64,000 nt of DNA from positions 186,001 to 250,000 of the forward strand of contig CP073692.1 in assembly GCA_018228665.1 (NCBI GenBank), read 5' to 3'. Positions within the stretch are counted from its first letter, which is position 1. Each line of letters opens with the position of its first letter. Source of the stretch: Faecalicatena sp. Marseille-Q4148 (lineage in GTDB: Bacteria; Bacillota; Clostridia; Lachnospirales; Lachnospiraceae). The notes under the pieces are model-generated. The model made no database searches, was not told the origin of the DNA, and worked only from the letters and a program-made list of their open reading frames with translations. The position numbers were made by a program, and so were the translations under genes. This document shows positions 8,091 to 17,805 of the stretch, in pieces.

Positions 8091-9863
8091 ATGAAGGGGA
8101 AGGCAAAAGTTATCTTACGTTTTTTAAAAGGAAATACACATTTTTTTGTATTAGCCCTTATATTTTCAATGGGCAATACAGTATTGAATGCGATTATTCC
8201 ACAGATCATTCGAACGAGTGTAGATTCTATTCTCGGAAGTGAGCCGCTTCCGCAGAGCCTGAAAGTGTTTGCTGATCCAGGGACAATGCTGACTGCCGCA
8301 GCAACAGCGGTTATTATCATCGCATGTCTGAATATGCTTTGCAATTATTGGGCGAGAACATTTACCGCAAAAGGATCTGAGCATTTTGTGAAAGATTTTA
8401 GAGATACGTTGTTTGCACATATCCAGACGCTGCCCTTTGAGTGGCATACAAAGCACCAGACCGGAGAGATTATTCAGAGATGTACTTCGGATGTAGAAGT
8501 GGTTAAAAACTTTATCACGAATCAGCTGCTGGAAGTATTTCGTATTTGCTTTTTGATTTTATTCTCAGTCAGTGTAATGCTTTCAATGAGTGTGAAGATT
8601 ACGATGATCGCAATTATATTTATTCCGGTTATTGTGCTTTATTCCGGCTATTTTTATGGAAAGATCGGAAATAAATTTCTGGATGCAGATGAGGCGGAAG
8701 GACGGCTTTCTACACAAGTGCAGGAAAACCTTACTGGTGTCCGTGTCGTTCGGGCTTTTGGACGGGAGCGTTATGAAACGGAACGGTTTCAGGAAAAAAA
8801 TATTGATTTTTCTAATATGTGGATCCGTCTTGGGAAGATTATGAGTCTGTACTGGGGAACAGGAGATTTGATTACTGGTCTTCAGGTGATGTTGATTATC
8901 ACACTGGGAACAATTTCAACAGTGAATGGAAATATTACGCTGGGAGAATTTTTGGCGTTGGTGTCTTACAATGCGACATTGATCTGGCCGGTAAGAAGTC
9001 TCGGCCGTGTACTTTCGGAAATGAGTAAAGCAGGAGTTTCTATTGACCGTCTGGCATACATATTAGACAGTGAATCAGAGAAAGATGCTCCGGGCGCATG
9101 CACACCTCCGATGAATCAGGATATTCATTTTGAACATGTGACATTTGGATACGAAGAGGGGCAGCCAATTGTAAAAGACTTGAATTTTACTATTGAAGCA
9201 GGCAAAACATTTGCCATCCTGGGAACGACAGGAAGCGGTAAAAGTACGCTTGTACATTTGATTAACAGTTTATATGAATTGAAAGAAGGAGAAGGAAGGA
9301 TTTTAATCGGAGATACCGATATCCGAAATATTCAGAAAAGTTATCTTAGAAAACATGTGGGACTTGTACTGCAGGAACCGTTTCTCTATTCCCGGACAAT
9401 TCAGGAAAATATCAGTATTACATTGGAGGAAGCGACTCTGGGAGAAATTAAGAAAGCTTGTGAGATTGCATGTGTAGACAGCGCCATCGACAGTTTTACA
9501 GATGGTTATGACACCATTGTAGGAGAGAGGGGAGTAACACTTTCCGGAGGTCAGAAGCAGAGAGTTGCGATTGCCCGGATGCTGATGCAAAATGCAGATA
9601 TTATGATTTTTGACGATTCGCTTTCAGCAGTGGACACAGAGACAGATATTAAGATTCGTACAGCGCTGAAAGAACGGATGAATCAGGCGACGGTAATTTT
9701 GATCTCTCATCGAATTACTACGCTGATGCAGGCAGATAAGATTATGGTACTTTCGGATGGAAAAATTACAGAAATGGGATCTCATGAAGAATTAATGGAA
9801 CTTGGAGGAACTTATCGGAAGATCCATGATATTCAGATGGGACAGCAGGAAGAAGGGAGGTAA
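8091..9863 (+). CDS. Heterodimeric ABC exporter, half with degenerate Walker B
   Basis: A 590-residue half-transporter: six membrane helices (about 15-310) then a nucleotide-binding domain with Walker A GTTGSGKST (about 378-386) and signature LSGGQ (about 484). The Walker B end reads MIFDDSLSAVD, with Asp where the catalytic Glu should be. That substitution marks the degenerate-site subunit of heterodimeric exporters such as TM287/288 and BmrCD. The partner follows six bases downstream and is canonical at Walker B. Together they probably export drugs, lipids or peptides; the substrate is unknown. AAGGAGG precedes the ATG. Confidence 0.9.
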   Translation: MKGKAKVILRFLKGNTHFFVLALIFSMGNTVLNAIIPQIIRTSVDSILGSEPLPQSLKVFADPGTMLTAAATAVIIIACLNMLCNYWARTFTAKGSEHFVKDFRDTLFAHIQTLPFEWHTKHQTGEIIQRCTSDVEVVKNFITNQLLEVFRICFLILFSVSVMLSMSVKITMIAIIFIPVIVLYSGYFYGKIGNKFLDADEAEGRLSTQVQENLTGVRVVRAFGRERYETERFQEKNIDFSNMWIRLGKIMSLYWGTGDLITGLQVMLIITLGTISTVNGNITLGEFLALVSYNATLIWPVRSLGRVLSEMSKAGVSIDRLAYILDSESEKDAPGACTPPMNQDIHFEHVTFGYEEGQPIVKDLNFTIEAGKTFAILGTTGSGKSTLVHLINSLYELKEGEGRILIGDTDIRNIQKSYLRKHVGLVLQEPFLYSRTIQENISITLEEATLGEIKKACEIACVDSAIDSFTDGYDTIVGERGVTLSGGQKQRVAIARMLMQNADIMIFDDSLSAVDTETDIKIRTALKERMNQATVILISHRITTLMQADKIMVLSDGKITEMGSHEELMELGGTYRKIHDIQMGQQEEGR

Positions 9864-9869
9864 TTAACA

Positions 9870-11699
9870 ATGAAGATAGAAGAAAAAGAATACAGCAGTG
9901 AATTTGATTTAAAAATCTGGAAACGATTGCTTCCGTTTTTTAAACCATTTTATAAAACATTTGCGATCGTATTGTTTTTTAATCTTGTATGTGCGCTTAT
10001 CGATATTATGCTGCCGCTGTTTCAGCGGTATGCAGTAGATGAATTTATTGAAGCAGGTACGGTAGAACATATATGGAGATTCGCCGCTGTTTATGGCGTT
10101 GTAATTCTAATACAGTCGCTGAGCGTAATTGTATTTACAAGGGGTTCTACAAGGATTGAGCTGAATCTCTTAAGAGATATGAGATTTGCATGTTTTAAAC
10201 ATTTGCAGACATTGTCATTTTCTTATTATAATGTGACGCCGGTAGGATATATTCTGGCCCGCGTTATGAGCGATACGGGAAGAATCAGCGGATTAATTGC
10301 ATGGAATCTTGTAGATATTTTATGGGCGCTGACTTATGTGATCGGCGTACTGATCGCTATGTCATTTTTGAATTTCAAATTGGCGCTCTGGGTAATTCTG
10401 ATTGTTCCGTTTATTGTGTTCCTGACCGGATATTTTCAGAAACGGATTCTGCACTGGAACAGAAGAATACGAAAACAGAATTCGAAAATTACCAGTGCCT
10501 ATAATGAAGGGATTATGGGAGCAAAGACGTCCAAAACGCTTGTGATTGAGGGGAAAAACACGCGGGAATTCCGGGAAGTAACAGCGGATATGAGAATGAG
10601 CGGTATCCGCGGGGCAAGACTAAATGCGGTCTATATTTCCCTGATCGTACTCTTTGGATCGGTGGCTACAGCAATCATTCTTAAGAATGGAGGAATGATG
10701 GTGCTTGATCATGCGCTTGAGATCGGAACACTGTCGGCTTTTACGGCGTACGCGGTCAATTTGTTTGAGCCTATCCAGCAGATTGCCCGAAACCTGTCCG
10801 AATTAATTTCAGCTCAGGCGAATATTGAGCGGGTAATGGGACTTCTCGATGAGGAACCACAGATCCGCGATACAAAAGAAGTTACAGAGACTTATGGAGA
10901 TGTGTTTGAACCGAAAACAGAAAATTTTGAGCCAATCCGCGGGGAGATTGAGTTTGAACATGTATCTTTCAAATATCCGGATGGAAACGAATATATTTTG
11001 AAAGATTTTAATCTAAAGGTACCGGCAGGAACAACAGTGGCAATTGTTGGAGAAACAGGAGCCGGAAAGAGTACCATTGTAAATCTTGTCTGCAGATTTT
11101 TTGAACCGACAAAGGGCAGAATCTTAATTGATGGACGAGACTACCGGGAACGAAGTCAGCTATGGCTTCACAGCCATATTGGATATGTACTTCAGAATCC
11201 ACATCTGTTTTCCGGAAGTGTCATGGAAAATATTCGTTATGGACGTTTGGAAGCAACAGATGAAGAAGTAAAAGCGGCGGCAGCAAGAGTATCTGCGGAT
11301 AAAGTCGTGCGACATTTGGAACAGGGGTGGAATAGTGATGTTGGAGAAGGCGGAGATTCCCTTTCTACAGGAGAAAAGCAGCTTGTTTCTTTTGCCCGCG
11401 CAGTATTGGCAGATCCGGATATTTTCATTCTTGATGAGGCTACAGCTTCTATCGATACAGAGACAGAGCAGTTAATTCAGGAAGCAGTTGACTATCTGCT
11501 TCAGGATCGGACTTCTTTTATCATTGCACACCGCCTTTCCACGATCAGGCAGGCAGACATTATTCTTGTCGTTCAAGACGGAGATATTATTGAGCGGGGA
11601 AGCCACGAAGAATTAATGGCAAAGAGAGGCCATTATTATGATCTGTATACGCACCAGTTCAGAAAAGAACTGGAAAAAGATTCCGTTAAGAATTCATAG
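9870..11699 (+). CDS. Heterodimeric ABC exporter, catalytic half
   Basis: A 609-residue partner of the preceding gene. Six membrane helices (about 30-320) precede the ATPase domain, with Walker A GETGAGKST (about 394-402) and Walker B FILDEATASID carrying the catalytic Glu. Its signature motif is LSTGE instead of LSGGQ, which fits the degenerate site formed with the first subunit's Asp-type Walker B. The six-base spacing to the first gene argues for coupled translation. Substrate not predictable. Confidence 0.9.
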   Translation: MKIEEKEYSSEFDLKIWKRLLPFFKPFYKTFAIVLFFNLVCALIDIMLPLFQRYAVDEFIEAGTVEHIWRFAAVYGVVILIQSLSVIVFTRGSTRIELNLLRDMRFACFKHLQTLSFSYYNVTPVGYILARVMSDTGRISGLIAWNLVDILWALTYVIGVLIAMSFLNFKLALWVILIVPFIVFLTGYFQKRILHWNRRIRKQNSKITSAYNEGIMGAKTSKTLVIEGKNTREFREVTADMRMSGIRGARLNAVYISLIVLFGSVATAIILKNGGMMVLDHALEIGTLSAFTAYAVNLFEPIQQIARNLSELISAQANIERVMGLLDEEPQIRDTKEVTETYGDVFEPKTENFEPIRGEIEFEHVSFKYPDGNEYILKDFNLKVPAGTTVAIVGETGAGKSTIVNLVCRFFEPTKGRILIDGRDYRERSQLWLHSHIGYVLQNPHLFSGSVMENIRYGRLEATDEEVKAAAARVSADKVVRHLEQGWNSDVGEGGDSLSTGEKQLVSFARAVLADPDIFILDEATASIDTETEQLIQEAVDYLLQDRTSFIIAHRLSTIRQADIILVVQDGDIIERGSHEELMAKRGHYYDLYTHQFRKELEKDSVKNS

Positions 11700-11765
11700 A
11701 AAATTTTCTGAAAAAAGCGTATAATTATCCTCAAAGATGCAGATGAATAAAGACAGGAGGATATT

Positions 11766-13277
11766 ATGCTGGAGAAAATTGACTTAACAAAGAAAATGGA
11801 CAAAGATGACTATCAAAAGCGGGTATCACAGCTTGGACAGCGGCTCGGTGAACTGCAGCGCTTGTGCAGACAGCTTGATATCCCGGTCATGATTGTATTT
11901 GAGGGCTATGATGCTTCCGGAAAAGGAGTTCAGATTGGTCGGATGATTCAGAATCTGGATCCAAGAGGTTTTCGGGTTTATGCAGTAAAAAATGAGACGG
12001 AAGAAGAACGGATGCATCCGTTTTTGTGGAGATTCTGGGATAAGATGCCGGCGAATGGCAATATAAGCATTTTTGACAGCAGCTGGTATCAGAAAGTATT
12101 GGCAGAACGCTTTGAAAAAAAGTCAGATGAGCATACGGTAGAGAATGCTTTTCGTTCCATACTGTCATTTGAACGTCAGATTACAGATGGCGGTATGGTA
12201 TTGATTAAATTGTTTTTGGATATTGATAAGAAAGAGCAGAAACAACGGTTTGAGAAGTTGGAAAAATCTAAAGAGACTGCCTGGCGTGTGACGAAAGAAG
12301 ACTGGAAGCGGAACAGAGCTTTTGAACAATATGAAGCGCTGAATGAAGAGATGCTGCAGAAAACAGATACCGATTATGCACCGTGGAATATTGTAGAAGC
12401 AGTTGATAAGAGATTTGCAGAGGTAAAGATCTTAACAATTGTGAATAAAGCGTTGGAAACAGCGGCAAAAAGAGTTCAGAAAGAACGCATTCAGGAAGAA
12501 GAACATCAGAAAGCGGAAGACAGCCTGTGGAAAGAGCTGGAAGTATCCACGCTTTCAAAAACAGATCTGTCACTGACTTGTCCGAGGGAGACATATAAAA
12601 AGAAATTAAAAAAACTTCAGAAAAAAATCTCATTGCTTCATAATGAATTATATCGCAGAAGGATTCCGGTTGTGATTGGATTTGAAGGATGGGATGCCGG
12701 AGGAAAAGGAGGGGCTATCCGGAGGTTGACAGCGAAGATGGATCCGAGAGGATTTGTTGTCAATCCGGTCTGTGCGCCGAATGATATCGAGAAAGTACAT
12801 CATTATCTTTGGAGATTTTGGAAAACAATGCCAAAAGCCGGACACATTGCAATCTATGACCGGACATGGTATGGGCGGGTTATGGTAGAAAGGATTGAAG
12901 GATTCTGCACCGAACAGGAATGGAAACGCGCTTATCGGGAAATTAATGATATGGAGAAAGACCTGGCAGACGCAGGTGCAATTGTGCTGAAGTTCTGGAT
13001 GCATATTGATCAGGAAGAACAGGCAAAGCGCTTCCGTGAGCGTCAGGAGAATCCGGAAAAACAGTGGAAGATTACGGAAGAAGACTGGCGTAACCGTGAG
13101 AAATGGGATGCCTACGAAGAAGCAGTAAATGAAATGCTGATCCGCACTTCTACGCCATATGCGCCGTGGATTGTTGTAGAAGGCAATGACAAGCGTTTTG
13201 CAAGAATCAAGGTGCTGGAGACAGTGGCAGATGCAATCGAAAAGCGTATTGCCAAAGAGAAAAATAAAGAATCATAA
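11766..13277 (+). CDS. Polyphosphate:AMP phosphotransferase (tandem PPK2)
   Basis: A 503-residue protein made of two PPK2 domains. Each has a P-loop, GYDASGKG (about 48-55) and GWDAGGKGG (about 307-315), and a lid/base motif, FDSSWY and YDRTWYGR. The two-domain (class II) type transfers phosphate from polyphosphate to AMP, giving ADP. The first domain has S in place of the R of the second domain's DRTWY motif, so the second domain is probably the main catalytic one, as in characterised fused enzymes. Own ribosome site ACAGGAGG; a TATAAT stands at 11720-11725. Monocistronic, ending at a strong terminator. Confidence 0.88.
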   Translation: MLEKIDLTKKMDKDDYQKRVSQLGQRLGELQRLCRQLDIPVMIVFEGYDASGKGVQIGRMIQNLDPRGFRVYAVKNETEEERMHPFLWRFWDKMPANGNISIFDSSWYQKVLAERFEKKSDEHTVENAFRSILSFERQITDGGMVLIKLFLDIDKKEQKQRFEKLEKSKETAWRVTKEDWKRNRAFEQYEALNEEMLQKTDTDYAPWNIVEAVDKRFAEVKILTIVNKALETAAKRVQKERIQEEEHQKAEDSLWKELEVSTLSKTDLSLTCPRETYKKKLKKLQKKISLLHNELYRRRIPVVIGFEGWDAGGKGGAIRRLTAKMDPRGFVVNPVCAPNDIEKVHHYLWRFWKTMPKAGHIAIYDRTWYGRVMVERIEGFCTEQEWKRAYREINDMEKDLADAGAIVLKFWMHIDQEEQAKRFRERQENPEKQWKITEEDWRNREKWDAYEEAVNEMLIRTSTPYAPWIVVEGNDKRFARIKVLETVADAIEKRIAKEKNKES

Positions 13278-13278
13278 T

Positions 13279-13316
13279 AAAAAAGCTTCCTTCCAAGATG
13301 CGGAGGGAAGCTTTTT
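13279..13316 (+). terminator. Bidirectional terminator between PPK2 and MATE genes
   Basis: AAAAAGCTTCC pairs with GGAAGCTTTTT, with A runs on one side and T runs on the other. It can stop transcription from both convergent genes. Confidence 0.85.
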
Positions 13317-13318
13317 CG

Positions 13319-14668
13319 TTAAGGAGCAGTTTCTTCTGAGATTGGCATTTTATGTTTCATGATATAAAAATACATGACAATAAGAAGTGCTCCGGCAAGA
13401 ATCCAGGCGGCAGGACTTGCAAGACAGATGCCGAGATAACTTGCATGGCGGGAAGCAATGACGGCAGTAACGCCTCGTCCAATCAATTCGGCAATTCCCG
13501 CCATCATCGGAAGAAGTCCAAATCCCATTCCCTGAATTCCGTTCCGGTAGAGATTGACTACCGCTAATGGAATGAAGAAGATGCCGACACATTTCAGATA
13601 AATATCTACTGCATCCATAATTTCTCCAATATTTCCTGAGACAAAGAAAACCGTCATATATTTGCCGACAGTCATGATGAGAAGTCCGCTGAGGATGGCG
13701 TAAACAAAACTCATCCAGGTAGCAGCGCGAAATCCCTGCCGGATTCGTTTGACTTTGCCGGCTCCCATGTTCTGGGCAGAATAGACAGAAAGAGTAGTTC
13801 CCATAGCGATAAACGCCTGTGTTACAACCTGTTCAATCTTACATGCAGCTGTGAAAGCGGCAACCATAGTAGAGCCAAGAATATTAAGAGCAGACTGTAC
13901 CATAAGCGTACCGATGGCTGTGATTGAATACTGGAAAGCCATCGGAAGTCCAATGGTCAGCTGAAATTTTACAACAATCCAGTCTATACGCCAGTCATCT
14001 TTTGTCATCTTCAGAATAGGTACTTTCTTAATAATATAAATCAGGCAAAGAACGCCGGAAAGCCCCTGGGAGATGACGGTGGCGTAGGCTGCTCCGGCTG
14101 CACCCAGATGAAAGCCGATAATGAAGACAAGATCCAGGACAATATTCATAAGGGCTGCAAAAATCAAAAAGTAAAGAGGAACCTTGCTGTTTCCAAGGGC
14201 TCTTAAAATACTGGAGAGCAGATTATAGAGAATCTGTGCTACAATCCCGCCGCAGATGATCATAATATATACATATGCATCATGGAAAATGTCTTGCGGT
14301 GTATTCATTACTGTCAAAAGGGATTTCATTCCCGCCATACTGATGATTGTAATAAGAATTGAAATGATGGCAGAGAGAATCCCGGACATGGCTACAGATT
14401 TTCGCATTCCGGCAAGATCACCGGCTCCAAAGCGCTGGGCAGTCAGGACAGTAAAACCGGCAGTCATACCAATCAGGCTGGTTACAATGAGAAACATGAT
14501 CGTACCGGTGGAACCAACGGCAGCCAACGCTTTTGTACCTACGAACTTACCGACGATGACGGTATCTGCCATACTGTAAAACTGTTGAAATACATTTCCG
14601 AGAAATAAAGGGATTGTAAAATTCAGTATCATCTTTGCCGGGCTTCCGGCAGTCATATCTTTTTCCAT
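13319..14668 (-). CDS. MATE-family efflux transporter
   Basis: A 449-residue membrane protein with about twelve helices in two similar halves. The N-terminus MTAGSPAKMILNFTIPLFLG and the FYSMADTVIVGKFVG block are typical of NorM/DinF-like MATE pumps, which expel cationic drugs or metabolites using sodium or proton gradients. The start at 14668 has AAGAAGGGTG upstream on the minus strand. No regulator is adjacent. Substrate is not predictable. Confidence 0.88.
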   Translation of the reverse strand: MEKDMTAGSPAKMILNFTIPLFLGNVFQQFYSMADTVIVGKFVGTKALAAVGSTGTIMFLIVTSLIGMTAGFTVLTAQRFGAGDLAGMRKSVAMSGILSAIISILITIISMAGMKSLLTVMNTPQDIFHDAYVYIMIICGGIVAQILYNLLSSILRALGNSKVPLYFLIFAALMNIVLDLVFIIGFHLGAAGAAYATVISQGLSGVLCLIYIIKKVPILKMTKDDWRIDWIVVKFQLTIGLPMAFQYSITAIGTLMVQSALNILGSTMVAAFTAACKIEQVVTQAFIAMGTTLSVYSAQNMGAGKVKRIRQGFRAATWMSFVYAILSGLLIMTVGKYMTVFFVSGNIGEIMDAVDIYLKCVGIFFIPLAVVNLYRNGIQGMGFGLLPMMAGIAELIGRGVTAVIASRHASYLGICLASPAAWILAGALLIVMYFYIMKHKMPISEETAP

Positions 14669-14868
14669 AGTATCACCCTTCTTAAATTTATTTTGTATAA
14701 AAATTCCAGAAGCTATTATAAAGGAAAATGGTTCATAGATTCAAGATTTTTTTGGGGAAAAATAAAAAAAATAAAGAGGGGATCATTTGCATAAAGAAGG
14801 AATTTCGCTATAATAAGAGTAATGGGAGAGTATCGTGTAAAAAGAAACGTACGGAAAGGAGCGAGTGT

Positions 14869-15873
14869 ATGACGATCCGGGAACAGCTTGAAAAAAGAGA
14901 ATATGAATACTTGAGTCTTTATGCTATGAAAAGCAAAGACTCACAGGGAAGAAAACGGGAGGAGCCACAGTGCGATATCCGACCGGTGTTTCAACGGGAT
15001 CGTGACCGGATTCTTCACTCAAAGGCATTTCGCAGGCTGAAGCAGAAAACACAGGTATTTCTTCAGCCGAAAGGAGATCACTACCGAACACGGCTGACGC
15101 ATACACTGGAAGTATCGCAGAATGCGCGAACGATTGCCAAGGCATTGCGGCTTAACGAAGATCTGGCAGAAGCAATCGCACTGGGACATGATCTTGGGCA
15201 CACACCGTTTGGGCATGCAGGAGAGCGTGCGCTGAATGCAGTCTGTCGGGAAGGCTTTTCGCACAATAAGCAGAGTATCCGAGTGGTAGAAAAGCTTGAA
15301 AAGCAGGGACAGGGGCTGAATTTGACTTATGAAGTGCTGGATGGAATACTAAATCATAAGACAAGCGGAACTCCTCACACGCTGGAGGGACAGATTGTAC
15401 GTCTGTCAGATAAGATTGCTTACATCAATCATGATATTGATGATGCAGTCCGGGGCGGGGTTCTTGTGGAAGCAGATATACCGGAAATGTACAGGCGTGT
15501 GCTTGGCGAAACATCTTCTGAACGGTTAAATACGATGGTACATAATGTGATTGTCAACAGTATGAACCGCCCATTTATCAGAATGTCCCCGGATATTGAG
15601 GAAGCAACGATGGGGCTGAGAAAATTTATGTTTCAGCATGTGTATCAAAATCCGGTGGCAAAGGGAGAAGAAGAAAAGGCAGTTCATATGATTCAAAGTC
15701 TGTATCATTTCTATGAGACGCATATCGAAAAGCTTCCGGATAAATATCTGGCCATGATCGATGCGGGGGAGCATCGGGAGCGGGTGATCTGTGATTATAT
15801 CGCAGGTATGACGGACACTTATGCGATTAAAATCTTTCAGGAAAATTTTATTCCAGAATCTTGGAATTTTTAA
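14869..15873 (+). CDS. Deoxynucleoside triphosphate triphosphohydrolase (HD domain)
   Basis: A 334-residue dGTPase-like protein that splits dNTPs to nucleoside and triphosphate, limiting dNTP pools. The HD metal site is visible: HTLEVSQ near residue 78, then LGHDLGHTPFGHAGE with the paired His-Asp near 107-108. The C-terminal block YIAGMTDTYA is also characteristic. The start is set at 14869 because AAAGGAGCG is correctly placed; an open frame extends upstream to 14728 without one. It stands 96 bases before dnaG, an arrangement common in Firmicutes. Confidence 0.88.
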   Translation: MTIREQLEKREYEYLSLYAMKSKDSQGRKREEPQCDIRPVFQRDRDRILHSKAFRRLKQKTQVFLQPKGDHYRTRLTHTLEVSQNARTIAKALRLNEDLAEAIALGHDLGHTPFGHAGERALNAVCREGFSHNKQSIRVVEKLEKQGQGLNLTYEVLDGILNHKTSGTPHTLEGQIVRLSDKIAYINHDIDDAVRGGVLVEADIPEMYRRVLGETSSERLNTMVHNVIVNSMNRPFIRMSPDIEEATMGLRKFMFQHVYQNPVAKGEEEKAVHMIQSLYHFYETHIEKLPDKYLAMIDAGEHRERVICDYIAGMTDTYAIKIFQENFIPESWNF

Positions 15874-15897
15874 AGGAAATCACGAACTTTTGTCGAA

Positions 15898-15903
15898 TAT
15901 AAT
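15898..15903 (+). promoter_or_regulatory. Putative -10 box before dnaG
   Basis: TATAAT at 15898-15903 lies in the 96-base gap before dnaG; the -35 region is weak. It could start the dnaG-rpoD transcript. Confidence 0.4.
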
Positions 15904-15969
15904 ATATAGAGGGGATTTTTATCAGGATCTTCTCAAAATTCAGCGTAAATAAGCGGAAAGGAGACAGTG

Positions 15970-17745
15970 GTGTACTATTCTGATGAGATTATTGAAGAAG
16001 TGCGATCCAGAAATGATATTGTAGATGTGATTTCCGGATATGTAAAACTTCAGAAAAAAGGAAGTTCATATTTTGGGCTGTGTCCATTCCATAATGAGAA
16101 ATCTCCGTCATTTTCTGTGAGCCGGGAGAAGCAGATGTATTACTGCTTCGGATGTGGAGCAGGTGGAAACGTATTTACCTTTATTATGGAGTATGAGAAT
16201 TTTACTTTTGTGGAAGCTCTGAAAATGCTTGCCGAGCGGGCAGGAATCGATCTTCCGGAAGTAGAGTATTCTCAGGAGGCGAAAGCAAAGGCAGATCTGC
16301 GAATGCAGCTTCTGGAGATCAATAAGCTGGCTGCCAAGTATTATTATGCACAATTAAAATCAGAACATGGACAGCAGGCGTACCGCTATCTGAAAGATCG
16401 GGAGCTGAGTGATGAGACAATTGTTGCATTTGGGCTTGGTTATTCTAACAAATACAGCGATGATCTGTACCGCTATCTGAAAATGAAAGGCTATTCGGAT
16501 ACATTGCTCCAACAGGCGGGACTCATTACGATCGATGAACGAAATGGCGTTTATGATAAGTTTTGGAATCGTGTTATGTTTCCGATCATGGATGTGAATA
16601 ATAAAGTAATTGGATTTGGCGGCAGAGTCATGGGAGATGCAAAGCCAAAATATCTTAACTCCCCGGAGACGCCGATTTTTGATAAAAGCCGGAATCTGTA
16701 TGGACTGAACCGCGCCAGAACATCAAGAAAGCCGTATTTTCTGATCTGTGAGGGGTATATGGATGTGATCTCGCTGCATCAGGCAGGATTTAGTAATGCG
16801 GTGGCATCACTTGGAACGTCACTGACGGCAGGACATGCACAGCTGATCAAACGGTATGTCAATGAAGTCTATCTGACTTACGACAGCGATGAAGCCGGTA
16901 CAAAGGCTGCATTGCGGGCAGTCCCGATTTTAAAAGAAGCGGGAATTACAGCGAAAGTGATCCGAATGGATCCTTATAAAGATCCGGATGAATTTATCAA
17001 ACATCTCGGTGCACAGGCATTTGAAGAGAGAATCCAGAAAGCGCGAAATGGCTTCCTGTTTTCGCTGGAAGTATTGGAACGCAGTTATGATATGAATTCT
17101 CCTGAAGGGAAAACGGAATTTATAAGGGAAGCTGCAAGGCGTCTTGGCGAGTTTGAAGAAGAGATTGAGCGCAATAACTATATCGAGGCGGTAGCCGGAA
17201 TTTATCATACCGGTTATGAGGAACTTCGAAAGCTTGTGGCGAAGATGGCGATTCAGAGCGGACTTGCCGCACCCGTCAAAAAGCCATTAACAGCACAGGG
17301 AAAAGACCATATGCGGGAAGATGGAAATATGACTTCTCAGAAGTTATTATTGACATGGCTGATAGAGGATGAAAGTCTGTTTGAGCAGATTGGACGTTAT
17401 ATCCAGCCGGGAGATTTTACAACCGAATTGTATCATACAGTGGCAGAACTTCTGTATGAGCAGCATGATGCCGGTGAAGTGAATCCGGCAAGGATCATGA
17501 ATCATTTTACAGATGAGGAAGAACACCGGCAAGTGGCGGCTTTATTCCACACAAAAATTCGGGAACTTACTACGAAAGAAGAGCAGGAAAAAGCTCTGAA
17601 GGAAACAATCATTCGTGTAAAACAACATAGCGTAGAGTATGCGACACAGCATCTTGCGCCTACTGATATCGGAGGACTTCAGCGTTTAATGGAAGAAAAG
17701 AAGGCGCTTCAAGACCTTTCAAGACTGCATATTTCTATTAATTGA
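15970..17745 (+). CDS. dnaG: DNA primase
   Basis: A 591-residue primase that makes RNA primers at the replication fork. The N-terminal zinc-binding domain has CPFHNEKSPSFSVS and YYCFGCGAGGNVF (about 39-67); the TOPRIM catalytic core has ICEGYMDVISLHQAGF and YDSDEAG (about 260-310); the C-terminal part should bind DnaB helicase. Two GTG codons are adjacent at 15967 and 15970. The second is chosen because AAAGGAG is six bases away from it and only three from the first. It is followed by rpoD, the usual macromolecular synthesis pairing. Confidence 0.95.
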   Translation: MYYSDEIIEEVRSRNDIVDVISGYVKLQKKGSSYFGLCPFHNEKSPSFSVSREKQMYYCFGCGAGGNVFTFIMEYENFTFVEALKMLAERAGIDLPEVEYSQEAKAKADLRMQLLEINKLAAKYYYAQLKSEHGQQAYRYLKDRELSDETIVAFGLGYSNKYSDDLYRYLKMKGYSDTLLQQAGLITIDERNGVYDKFWNRVMFPIMDVNNKVIGFGGRVMGDAKPKYLNSPETPIFDKSRNLYGLNRARTSRKPYFLICEGYMDVISLHQAGFSNAVASLGTSLTAGHAQLIKRYVNEVYLTYDSDEAGTKAALRAVPILKEAGITAKVIRMDPYKDPDEFIKHLGAQAFEERIQKARNGFLFSLEVLERSYDMNSPEGKTEFIREAARRLGEFEEEIERNNYIEAVAGIYHTGYEELRKLVAKMAIQSGLAAPVKKPLTAQGKDHMREDGNMTSQKLLLTWLIEDESLFEQIGRYIQPGDFTTELYHTVAELLYEQHDAGEVNPARIMNHFTDEEEHRQVAALFHTKIRELTTKEEQEKALKETIIRVKQHSVEYATQHLAPTDIGGLQRLMEEKKALQDLSRLHISIN

Positions 17746-17805
17746 GGATAAAATATAAACAGAGCTTTTTTCGGAGTTCCGAAGAAAGCAGAGAGGAAGG
17801 AACAC

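Noticed and set aside
14728..14868. A 47-residue N-terminal extension of the dNTPase
   Set aside because: Very Lys/Asn-rich, no ribosome site, and the normal family start with AAAGGAGCG lies at 14869.
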